This document shows positions 47,681-55,062 of a DNA stretch of 64,000 nt, in pieces. The stretch is from Candidatus Saccharimonadota bacterium. GTDB taxonomy: Bacteria; Patescibacteriota; Saccharimonadia; Saccharimonadales; UBA4665. The DNA lies in assembly GCA_028286345.1 (NCBI GenBank), contig JAQBRT010000001.1:62001-126000 (forward strand). Reading direction: 5' to 3'. A program made the translations under genes and the position numbers. Under the pieces are notes generated by a model. The model was not told the origin of the DNA and did not search any database. It was given only the letters and a program-made list of their open reading frames with translations. How positions within the stretch are numbered: the first letter of the stretch is position 1; every line of letters begins with the position of its first letter.

Positions 47681-48175
47681 ATGTTCGGGCAAAATAATAA
47701 ACCACAAGATGACCAGCTAATTCCAGACCAGGCCATTGAAGGCGCCTTGGCCGCTGACGCTTCTGCCGAACCGGCCGCTCCCGCACCAAACGTTTCTATG
47801 CCATGGCAACACCCGGGTACCCCGCTTGACGCCCCAGTTGCAGATCCGATTGCTGCTACCCCCGTAAGTGACGACTCACCCGTTGTTGCGCCTATCACGC
47901 CCGCCCCTGTAGCTGGCGATCTGCTAGAAATTAAGCAGCAAGCCTTGGCCGAACTCGCACCACTTGTAGACCACCTTGAACAGAGCCCAGAAGAAAAGTT
48001 CCGCACCACCATGATGATGCTCCAAGCCAGTGACGACCAGTCGCTTGTCCACGTCGCCTATGAAGCCGCCCTGGCTATCGGTGATGAAAAAGCCAAAGCC
48101 CAAGCCTTGTTAGATGTTATCAACGAAATCAACTACTTCACGCAGCAAGCCGCTTCCCAGCAGCCCGCCGCCTAA
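47681..48175 (+). CDS. Hypothetical protein with Pro/Ala-rich N terminus
   Basis: 164 residues, no signal or span. Residues 1-80 are Pro/Ala/Asp-rich and likely disordered. Residues 85-155 are helical (LLEIKQQALAELAPLVDHLE, SLVHVAYEAALAIGDEKAKA). AGGGGGG lies 6 bases before the ATG; a likely -10 TATATT is at about 47636. Convergent with groEL (5-base gap). Family not recognised. Confidence 0.68.
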   Translation: MFGQNNKPQDDQLIPDQAIEGALAADASAEPAAPAPNVSMPWQHPGTPLDAPVADPIAATPVSDDSPVVAPITPAPVAGDLLEIKQQALAELAPLVDHLEQSPEEKFRTTMMMLQASDDQSLVHVAYEAALAIGDEKAKAQALLDVINEINYFTQQAASQQPAA

Positions 48176-48179
48176 CGAG

Positions 48180-49805
48180 TTACATCATTCCGCCCATGCC
48201 GCCCATCCCAGGCATGTCTTGTTTATCTTCGGGCACGTCAACTACCAGGGCACCCATAGTCATGGCTGTGCCGGCAATTGAGACGGCATTTTGAACGGCT
48301 TCTTTGGTAACGCGGGCCGGGTCTACGACGCCAGTTTTCTTGAGGTCAACTAGTTTGGTTGGCTTGCTAACATCAACGCCGTAACCAGGCTTGCCGGCAC
48401 GGACTTGTGGCAGCCATTCATCGGGGTTGAGGCCGGAGTTTTGCATCAGGATGCGGAATGGTTGCTCTAGGGCGCTAACCAGTAGGTTTTGGCCAACGGC
48501 ACCACCGCTCAAGTTCAAATTCTTGGCAATATTAACTAAAGTTACGCCGCCGCCCGGCACAATGCCGTCAGCGAGGGCGGCTTTAACAGCGTGGACAGCG
48601 TCGTCGACGCGGTCTTTCTTCTCATTGATTTCGGTTTCGGTGGCACCGCCAACTTTAATAACGGCGACTTTGCCTTGGAGGGCAGCCCGGCGTTCTTCGA
48701 GGCTGGGCTTATCAAACTTATTGGCGTGCGGAATCTGGGCGTCAATCTCGGTAATCCGCGACTGCACAACAACGCTTGGCCCGGCGCCTTCAATAATCGT
48801 AGTCGAATCTTTGGTGACAATAACCTTGCGGGCGCTGCCAACAACATCCAGGTCGACAGTTTCAAATGACATACCAAGCTCGTCATTAACCACCGTAGCG
48901 CCGGTCAAAGCAGCCAGGTCGTTTAAGATTTCTTTACGGCGGTCTCCAAATGATGGGGCTTTGATGGCCACGGTGTTAAAAACACCTTTCAAACGGTTCA
49001 AGATCAGGGTGGTTAAAGCTTCACCTTCCACATCTTCGGCCACCAAAACTAGGTCTTTCCGGCCGGACTGGGCCAGTTTTTCGAGCAGTGGCAGCAGTTC
49101 CTGGACGTTAGTAATCTTTTTATCAGTAATGACAACGGCCGGCTTATCGTAGACGGCTTCCATGCGGGCGGTGTCGGTAACCATGTAGGGGCTGACAAAA
49201 CCGCGGGTAAAGGTAAAGCCCTCCACCACGTCGGCCTCAAGCTCCATGCCCTTGCCGGCTTCAACAGTGACTACGCCGTCTTTGCCAACTTTTTCAATAA
49301 CATCGGCTATGAGCTTACCAATCTGCTTGTCGCCAGCTGAGATAGTGGCAACTTCAGCAACGCGCTCAGCATTGCCTTCAATTGGCTCGGCCAGGGCGCC
49401 CAGCTGGGCAATAACTTCTTTGGCAGCGGCTTCCAGGCCAGTGCGTAGCTGCATCGGGTTGTGGCCGGCAGCGATCAGCTTATTGGCCTCATTTAAGATG
49501 TGGTAAGTCAGCACCGTGACAGTTGTTGTGCCGTCACCAGCCACATCATTCATCTTGGTAGCCGCTTGTTTGATGAGCTCTGCACCAACTTTGTAGCCCA
49601 ATGTTTCGTCATCAACATCGGCAATATCGATTTCTTTGGCAACGCTGACACCATCGTGAGTAACAATCGGGCCGCCAAAACTTTTACTAATGACCACGTT
49701 GCGGCCCTTTGGCCCCATGGTGGTTTTAACGGCGTTATATAAAACTTCTGCCCCGCCAAGGATGCGGCGGCGGGCATCTTCATCGTAGAATACTTTTTTA
49801 CTCAT
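48180..49805 (-). CDS. groL: Chaperonin GroEL
   Basis: 60-kDa chaperonin, 541 residues, with TTMGPKGRNVVISKSFGGP, the ATP site GDGTTTVTVL, VPGGGVTLV and a C-terminal GMGGMGGMM repeat tail. It follows groES by 4 bases. Expression is expected under the CIRCE operator upstream of groES. Confidence 0.98.
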   Translation of the reverse strand: MSKKVFYDEDARRRILGGAEVLYNAVKTTMGPKGRNVVISKSFGGPIVTHDGVSVAKEIDIADVDDETLGYKVGAELIKQAATKMNDVAGDGTTTVTVLTYHILNEANKLIAAGHNPMQLRTGLEAAAKEVIAQLGALAEPIEGNAERVAEVATISAGDKQIGKLIADVIEKVGKDGVVTVEAGKGMELEADVVEGFTFTRGFVSPYMVTDTARMEAVYDKPAVVITDKKITNVQELLPLLEKLAQSGRKDLVLVAEDVEGEALTTLILNRLKGVFNTVAIKAPSFGDRRKEILNDLAALTGATVVNDELGMSFETVDLDVVGSARKVIVTKDSTTIIEGAGPSVVVQSRITEIDAQIPHANKFDKPSLEERRAALQGKVAVIKVGGATETEINEKKDRVDDAVHAVKAALADGIVPGGGVTLVNIAKNLNLSGGAVGQNLLVSALEQPFRILMQNSGLNPDEWLPQVRAGKPGYGVDVSKPTKLVDLKKTGVVDPARVTKEAVQNAVSIAGTAMTMGALVVDVPEDKQDMPGMGGMGGMM

Positions 49806-49809
49806 ATCC

Positions 49810-50079
49810 CTACTCCACCGTCGCTACAATGTCTTCTTCTTTGATAATACTGTAGCTTTCTTTGCCGATCGTAACATCGGTGCCACGGAACGAATTGTTA
49901 TAGACAACTTTGTCCCCAACGGACACGTTTTTGACATCCGGGCCAACGGACACGACCGTAGCAGCAGCTGGTTTTTCAGTTGACGATCCCGGCAGCAGTA
50001 AGCCGCTGGCTGTCTGGGTTTGAACTTGTTCCGCCTGGACAACCACGTTGTCGGCCAGGGGGCGTAGTGGTGCGTTCAT
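49810..50079 (-). CDS. groES: Co-chaperonin GroES
   Basis: 89 residues from MNAPLRPLADNVVV. The mobile loop (QTQTASGLLLPGSSTEKP) and VSVGDKVVYNNSFRGTDV are typical; the protein is slightly short. AGGAGG lies 6-8 bases before this ATG, so an in-frame ATG at 50115 is rejected. Transcribed with groEL. Confidence 0.97.
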   Translation of the reverse strand: MNAPLRPLADNVVVQAEQVQTQTASGLLLPGSSTEKPAAATVVSVGPDVKNVSVGDKVVYNNSFRGTDVTIGKESYSIIKEEDIVATVE

Positions 50080-50108
50080 AGATAACCTCCTGTTTTCGTA
50101 TCTGTATA

Positions 50109-50135
50109 TTAGCACTTACCCAATTTGAGTGCCAA
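50109..50135. promoter_or_regulatory. CIRCE operator of groES-groEL
   Basis: TTAGCACTT (50109-50117), 9-base spacer, GAGTGCCAA (50127-50135): each arm differs by one base from the CIRCE consensus TTAGCACTC-N9-GAGTGCTAA. This predicts HrcA repression. No hrcA is in this window. Confidence 0.92.
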
Positions 50136-50136
50136 C

Positions 50137-50161
50137 AAAAAAACACACCCTTTCGGATGTG
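50137..50161 (-). terminator. Intrinsic terminator of the GC-rich gene
   Basis: Minus strand CACATCC, GAAA loop, GGGTGTG (7 pairs, one T-G), then TTTTTTT. It abuts the CIRCE element. Confidence 0.9.
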
Positions 50162-50181
50162 CCTGAATAATCATGGAAGGA

Positions 50182-50197
50182 TGAGATTGTTAAACGT
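50182..50197. repeat. 16-bp inverted repeat, left arm
   Basis: TGAGATTGTTAAACGT, a perfect inverted match to 50843-50858. It lies in the 3' UTR of the GC-rich gene, about 20 bases before its terminator. Confidence 0.85.
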
Positions 50198-50266
50198 GGT
50201 GGTGGCCGAGGCCGGGGGTAGCTCACGCCAGTGTTGCAGCGCAAGCCACCCCCAGACCTCAGTCCA

Positions 50267-50728
50267 CTACGCGGAAGCCATGGCCTCCAGGTCGATGATC
50301 TCGACGTCCTTGCTGGCGGTTGCCGGCTGGGTCAGGTCGATGACCGGAGGGTTGACGTTGTTGCCGTGCTTGCCTGCCTTGGTGCTGTCGGTGTACAGCG
50401 TGGTTCCCTTCCGGGGTTCGGATGCGCGCTTGCGCTTGTCCTCCTCGATGAGGCGGAGCTTGCGGGCACGACGGGACTCACGGGGCGGTACGGCGGGGCA
50501 GATGGCGCTGAGCGGGATGGTGTTGTCGACGGCGGTGTCGACGGTGATGCGGGTGTCGTCGGCTGGCGGACAGCAGGCGAGCTGTGCGTTGAGCTCGTGT
50601 GGGTCGAGGTAGTTGACCTCCACGCGCAGGGCAGAGCCGTGATTCTTCCATGCCTTCTTGCACTGGCCATCTACCTCGCTACGCGGGGCTGGCACGGACA
50701 GGTCGGCACGTTCCATCAGTTGTGTCAT
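50267..50728 (-). CDS. GC-rich hypothetical protein (153 aa)
   Basis: Begins MTQLMERADLSVPAPRSEVD. Soluble, no signal. Four cysteines (DGQCKKAW, LACCPP and SAICPA), a very basic middle (RESRRARKLRLIEEDKRKR) and an acidic/hydrophobic end (KDVEIIDLEAMASA). Third codon positions are overwhelmingly G/C (GTC, ATC, ACC, GAC, CTC), unlike neighbouring genes, which suggests recent transfer from a high-GC donor. The minus strand is chosen because it has an AT-rich promoter, a long leader, a GGGGAG site 7 bases before ATG and an intrinsic terminator. Family not recognised. Confidence 0.68.
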   Translation of the reverse strand: MTQLMERADLSVPAPRSEVDGQCKKAWKNHGSALRVEVNYLDPHELNAQLACCPPADDTRITVDTAVDNTIPLSAICPAVPPRESRRARKLRLIEEDKRKRASEPRKGTTLYTDSTKAGKHGNNVNPPVIDLTQPATASKDVEIIDLEAMASA

Positions 50729-50957
50729 TAGTTCTCCCCAGAACTAAACTATGGGCGACAAGTCGCTTGCAGCTCACCAGTATGGAAGCAATAAACGTCC
50801 GTCTTTAGACCGGCGCTCGTTGCTTCCATACTTTCCATACTAACGTTTAACAATCTCAAGGTGCGTGTTCCCGAATCTGTAAGACTCAAGAGAACAATGC
50901 GTATAATTCGCCGTATGTAGCACACATGTGGGCCACTCACAGTGAATTATTTCACTG
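50729..50957 (-). promoter_or_regulatory. Structured ~225-base 5' leader of the GC-rich gene
   Basis: Successive potential hairpins on the minus strand: CAGTGAA-ATAA-TTCACTG at the 5' end; GTATGGAAGCAA paired with TTGCTTCCATAC (12 bp) around a smaller inner stem; GCGA-CTTG-TCGC; and TAGTTCT-GGGG-AGAACTA directly before ATG, holding the Shine-Dalgarno in its loop and 3' arm. An extra GTATGGAA copy allows alternative pairing. No protein gene is seen in this stretch. Confidence 0.5.
50843..50858. repeat. 16-bp inverted repeat, right arm
   Basis: ACGTTTAACAATCTCA, the reverse complement of 50182-50197. It lies in the 5' leader of the GC-rich gene, so the two ends of that mRNA could pair. Confidence 0.85.
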
Positions 50958-50985
50958 ATTATACGCCCCAATTATAAAAATGCAA
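50958..50985 (-). promoter_or_regulatory. Promoter of the GC-rich gene
   Basis: -35 TTGCAT (50985-50980), 16-base spacer, -10 TATAAT (50963-50958). The -10 lies in one arm of a 9-bp inverted repeat (GCGTATAAT at 50899-50907, ATTATACGC at 50958-50966), so a TATAAT also faces the other way. Confidence 0.7.
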
Positions 50986-51010
50986 GACAATTTTTTTATT
51001 ACTTCGTCAA

Positions 51011-52291
51011 CTACCGTGAAAGGAGTTCCCGGGCAACTTCGCGCTCATCCCATTCAATATTTTTTCCGGCCATAGCCCGGTAGTCCTGATGCCCAATACC
51101 GGCCAGCAAAACAGTGTCGCCTTTCTTGGCTTCACTAAACGCTTTGGCAATCGCATCGCGGCGGTCTTCCACAATTGTAGTCTTCCCTGCTCCACCAGCT
51201 TTTGTAATGCCAGCATAAACGGCATCGCGGATGGCCGCTGGGTCTTCAGTGTAGGTTTCATCGTCAGTCAGATAAATATGGTCAGCAATCCCGGCCACAA
51301 CCTCGCCCATAATCGGGCGTTTGCCTTTATCGCGGTCGCCAGTGGCACCAAAAACAATACTAACTTTGCCTTTTGATACCGCTTTGAGCGCCGTTAGGAC
51401 ATTTTTGAGGGCGTCAGGCGTGTGGGCGTAATCAACAATTACCTCAAAGTCCTGGCCGGCTTTAATGGCTTCCATGCGTCCCGGCACAGCCTCCAGCCCG
51501 CTCAGGCCTTGGTCTATCGCTTCATCAGGCAGTTCCAATAAAGCGCCGACAGTCGCTGCTGCGGCAGCATTGTATACATTAAATAAGCCGCTCAGTTCGG
51601 TGTGTACGGCAGCTTTGTCACCATCAACAGCTAGCGTAAAGTCATTGCCGCTAGCAGTAAGCTTGAGATCGGTAATCTGTAAATCGCTGGCAGCATCCTG
51701 ACCGTACGTCGTCACAGTGCCAACCGCCTGCTTTGCAAAGTAGTCATACCATTCGTCATCGCGGTTTAAAACGCAGTGCCCTGGGTGCATGTACTTATTA
51801 AATAGCCGGGCTTTGGCGGCAGCATAAGCGTCCATGCTACCGTGGTAATCCAGGTGGTCCTGCGTTAGGTTGGTCATCACGGCAATCTCTACCGGTAGGC
51901 CCGTCATTTTGTGCTGGTGCAGCGCCTGGCTGGTGGTTTCCATAATAATAAAGTCCACGCCCTTAGTCTTGGCCTCTTTAAAGAACTTCATCAGGTCGGC
52001 CGTCAGCGGCACCGTGCGATGGTTAGTGTTGCTAGTGGCCACGCCGTCCATCTCGGTCAGGGCGGTCGTTATCAGCGCCGTCTTGTAGCCGCCAGCTTTC
52101 AAAACACTATTTATAAGTACACAGGTGGTGGTTTTACCGTTGGTGCCGGTCACGGCAATCACGCGCGCACCCCTGGCAGGATAGCCGTAACGGGCCTGAG
52201 TGAGTTTGATCCGCCCCTTACGGTAGGCTTCTTCTGCTGCTGTAATGCCCTGCTTGGGCAGTACTTTTCGCACCAATTTCTTTGGGTTCAT
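51011..52291 (-). CDS. murE: UDP-N-acetylmuramyl-tripeptide synthetase (MurE-like)
   Basis: Adds the third amino acid to the peptidoglycan stem peptide. The 426 residues carry VIAVTGTNGKTTTCVLINSV, TNLTQDHLDYHGSMDAY and VIVDYAHTPDALKNVL. The acceptor motif that is DNPR in diaminopimelate-adding enzymes reads DDETYTEDP, so the amino acid cannot be assigned. The N-terminal domain is short. TATCAT ends 6 bases before the ATG (leaderless). Confidence 0.93.
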   Translation of the reverse strand: MNPKKLVRKVLPKQGITAAEEAYRKGRIKLTQARYGYPARGARVIAVTGTNGKTTTCVLINSVLKAGGYKTALITTALTEMDGVATSNTNHRTVPLTADLMKFFKEAKTKGVDFIIMETTSQALHQHKMTGLPVEIAVMTNLTQDHLDYHGSMDAYAAAKARLFNKYMHPGHCVLNRDDEWYDYFAKQAVGTVTTYGQDAASDLQITDLKLTASGNDFTLAVDGDKAAVHTELSGLFNVYNAAAAATVGALLELPDEAIDQGLSGLEAVPGRMEAIKAGQDFEVIVDYAHTPDALKNVLTALKAVSKGKVSIVFGATGDRDKGKRPIMGEVVAGIADHIYLTDDETYTEDPAAIRDAVYAGITKAGGAGKTTIVEDRRDAIAKAFSEAKKGDTVLLAGIGHQDYRAMAGKNIEWDEREVARELLSR

Positions 52292-52321
52292 AGACTAATG
52301 ATACAGCAAACGGATGACCCC

Positions 52322-53773
52322 TTATTTGGGCATCTTCATGCCAGTACCAACCTTGAGGTGACGAGCCTGTTCGCGGCTCCAGTGGTTGAGCTTAAGGATC
52401 TTATCGGTTAGCTTAGCAACTTTGGCGTCTGAAGCGTTATCGCCTAGGGTGTGGTGGGCGACTTCCCAAGGGTTCTCGCCAGCACGCAGGTGGTGCACGC
52501 TAAAGTTCTGGGCTTCGTGTTGGACACGAGAAGGGTTCAGGCCAGCAGCACCAAGGCCTGTACCGGCACCCTTACCGCTACCCTGGCTGCTATCAGCACT
52601 CAGCAAGTCGGTAAGATGACGTGAAGTATCGTGGCTTGGAGCCTTTGGCGCAATACCAAGTGTCTGCTCCATTGGGTTAAAGGCACCCGATTTGTGGCCA
52701 ACGTAGGCCAGCACAACAGAGGCGGCAGCGGCGCCGATAATCAGGCGGCGATCACGCTTTTCCATGTTGGTTGCGGCTTCGCGGACACCACTTAGGTCAC
52801 CGTGGGTCAACTTAGTAAGGGCTACCCAAGCGCCCTCCATGCGGGCTTTGGCGCGTTCGCGCAGGTTCTTTGGCTCAGCGGTAGCGGGATTAATGGTCGT
52901 TGTCTCGGGCATAAGCTGTTGCATACGGTCAACGGTAAGTTGCAGCAGGGCGGCAGCTTCGGCAGGGCTGAGGTTGGCCAAACTGGCTGCCATGCCCTCA
53001 TTGGCCTGGCGGTAGAGGTCCTGCTTATTAGAAACAGCAATGACTTGGTCCTTAGTGAGCATTGATCCATCAAGGCCACGGGCGCGGCCTAGGGAGTCGG
53101 TCTTAACAACACCAGTGCTTTCTAGGATGGTTGGCAGGCCCTTGCGGATCTGTTCGGCGTGGGCGGTAACCTGGGCTTGCTCGTATTCGGTCAGCTGGCG
53201 GCCGCTTTGGGCACCACTGCCCTTTGGTATGTAGATTTTACCGTCGGCTTCAACATTGAGCAGTTCTTTTTTCTGAGTTTCTTTGGTGTCTTTGCGTTCC
53301 TGCTTGGCACGCTCCATGGCGTCGAGGCCAATCTGGCTTTTGCGAAGTTCTTCGTCGAGTATCAGGCGTGATTCGGCACGGTCGCGGTAGCGCTCAAAAG
53401 CAGCGTTGTTAGATTGGCGAGGGTAGTCCTTTTGGGCAATAACATCAGCTTGCTGCTTGGGACTCAGTTCACTTAATTCACTAGCCTCATAAATAGACTG
53501 GTTGGTTGCTTTGCCCTTACTGTCGAGCATCCAGGTCATTGGGTCAGCGGCGTGTAAGAATGCCTTGGCGGCGTCGGCTTCTAGTGGGTCGCCGCTTGCG
53601 GTGGCAAACTGGCCAGGGGTGGTTTCGGCAATTTCGGTGGCGGTGGCGTACATTTCGGCAAAGTGCTCAAGGCGAGGAACTTCACCGGCTTGGATGAATT
53701 CATTGGCCTGGTTTACGGCTTCGGCAACAGGGGGCTGGGTTGCTGGGTTTGGAGCTTGGTTGGGATTGGTCAT
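52322..53773 (-). CDS. Membrane protein with C-terminal LysM-like domain
   Basis: 483 residues. The first ~340 are hydrophilic, largely helical, Gln/Glu/Ala-rich and cytoplasmic by position. One span near 345-362 (LIIGAAAASVVLAYVG) is followed by a Ser/Gly linker. A LysM-like module ends the protein (HHLRAGENPWEVAHHTLGDN ... LKVGTGMKMPK), which would bind cell-wall glycan outside. It probably links a cytoplasmic assembly to the wall (inference). The 5' UTR is ~50 bases without Shine-Dalgarno. Confidence 0.78.
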   Translation of the reverse strand: MTNPNQAPNPATQPPVAEAVNQANEFIQAGEVPRLEHFAEMYATATEIAETTPGQFATASGDPLEADAAKAFLHAADPMTWMLDSKGKATNQSIYEASELSELSPKQQADVIAQKDYPRQSNNAAFERYRDRAESRLILDEELRKSQIGLDAMERAKQERKDTKETQKKELLNVEADGKIYIPKGSGAQSGRQLTEYEQAQVTAHAEQIRKGLPTILESTGVVKTDSLGRARGLDGSMLTKDQVIAVSNKQDLYRQANEGMAASLANLSPAEAAALLQLTVDRMQQLMPETTTINPATAEPKNLRERAKARMEGAWVALTKLTHGDLSGVREAATNMEKRDRRLIIGAAAASVVLAYVGHKSGAFNPMEQTLGIAPKAPSHDTSRHLTDLLSADSSQGSGKGAGTGLGAAGLNPSRVQHEAQNFSVHHLRAGENPWEVAHHTLGDNASDAKVAKLTDKILKLNHWSREQARHLKVGTGMKMPK

Positions 53774-53830
53774 AACTTTAGGTTGTACTTTCTAGTTTGT
53801 AATTTTTGTTTTAAATGATCTTATGCACTT

Positions 53831-53859
53831 ATTCTAGCAAAAAGCTTGTGTTTTGTCAA
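53831..53859 (-). promoter_or_regulatory. Promoter of the LysM-protein gene
   Basis: -35 TTGACA (53859-53854), 17-base spacer, -10 TAGAAT (53836-53831), preceded by TGC. Confidence 0.88.
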
Positions 53860-53924
53860 TGATATGTACATGTTCTTGTGTTTAAAGCAAATAATGCACT
53901 TTATATAGTGTTATGCTGTTAGTA

Positions 53925-54983
53925 ATGAAAGTTCTCGGGATAGAAACCAGTTGCGACGAAACCGCGGCCGCCGTTGTTGAAGACGGCAGCCGCTTGCTGT
54001 CTAACGTTGTGGCCTCCAGCATGGATTTACATGCGCAATATGGTGGCGTGGTGCCGGAAATTGCCGCCCGTAGTCATATTGAAGCCATTTTGCCAGTGAT
54101 ACATCAGGCGCTCGATGACGCCAGCTGCACTTGGGATGACATTGATGCCATTGCCGTCACCTACGGTGCAGGCCTTGGTGGCAGTTTACTGATTGGCGTA
54201 CTGACTGCTCGCACCCTGGCGATTGCTCATAATAAGCCGCTGTACGCTGTTAACCACGTTATGGGCCATGTTTATGCTAACTTTTTAACCGCCACTTCCC
54301 TGCCCGGCTTTACCATGCCGGCTGGTGCCCCGGAATTTCCGATGTTGGCCATCATTGTATCTGGTGGCCATTCGCAGCTGGCGCTGTTCCGCGGCCATTT
54401 TGACTACGACTTGCTTGGCCGCACCCAAGATGATGCCATCGGCGAAGCTTTTGATAAGGTCGCCAAAATCATCGGTCTCCCCTACCCTGGTGGTCCAAAT
54501 GTTTCTAAAGCAGCACTGTCTGGCGACCCACAGGCCTTTCCATTACCAAAAGCCAAGGTTGGAAAGTACGACTTTAGCTTCTCTGGGCTAAAGACAGCTG
54601 TTCTGAGGCTAGCACAAGCGGAAATCGGTGAGGATTACAATTTTCCATCTACAAAGCTCCCAGAACGCTTAAACGATGCTCAGAAGAACGATATTGCCGC
54701 CAGCTTCCAGCGTGTGGCCATAGAAACCATAGTTGATAAAGCGCGGCTAGCGTTTGACGAGTTTGCGCCCCGCTCTGTTGTTATTGCCGGCGGAGTGGCC
54801 GCCAACCAGGAACTGCGCCGCCAATTAACGGAGGCACTCCCCTTGCCTATCGAGTTTCCTGACCTCAAGCTTTGCACCGATAACGGGGCGATGATTGCTA
54901 CGCTCGGATGTTTTCACGTGTTAACCGGCCAGCCGGTGGCTGATCCATATGCGCTGGATATTGCGCCTAACCTCTCCATGTAG
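53925..54983 (+). CDS. tsaD: tRNA threonylcarbamoyladenosine transferase TsaD
   Basis: Transfers threonylcarbamoyl to A37 of ANN-decoding tRNAs. 352 residues from MKVLGIETSCDETAAAV, with the metal-binding HVMGH, IIVSGGHSQLAL, YDFSFSGLKTAVL and VVIAGGVAANQELR. TATGCT ends 7 bases before this ATG; an ATG four codons upstream overlaps the -10 and is not used. No tsaB, tsaC or tsaE is in the window. Confidence 0.96.
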   Translation: MKVLGIETSCDETAAAVVEDGSRLLSNVVASSMDLHAQYGGVVPEIAARSHIEAILPVIHQALDDASCTWDDIDAIAVTYGAGLGGSLLIGVLTARTLAIAHNKPLYAVNHVMGHVYANFLTATSLPGFTMPAGAPEFPMLAIIVSGGHSQLALFRGHFDYDLLGRTQDDAIGEAFDKVAKIIGLPYPGGPNVSKAALSGDPQAFPLPKAKVGKYDFSFSGLKTAVLRLAQAEIGEDYNFPSTKLPERLNDAQKNDIAASFQRVAIETIVDKARLAFDEFAPRSVVIAGGVAANQELRRQLTEALPLPIEFPDLKLCTDNGAMIATLGCFHVLTGQPVADPYALDIAPNLSM

Positions 54984-55062
54984 CGTACAAATTACGAACG
55001 ATTTATTAATTTCACGTGCATCATTTGTTAACTTTTTCGTGATTTATAACAGAGGTGGTATG

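Noticed and set aside
50157-50731. Several long plus-strand reading frames (151 and 166 codons) across the GC-rich island
   Set aside because: They are antisense to 50267-50728 and arise because G/C-ended codons remove stops in other frames. They lack promoter, ribosome site and terminator, whereas the minus-strand gene has all three.
50182-50858. Classical insertion sequence with terminal inverted repeats
   Set aside because: No transposase, no target-site duplication next to the 16-bp arms, and the promoter and terminator lie outside the repeats.
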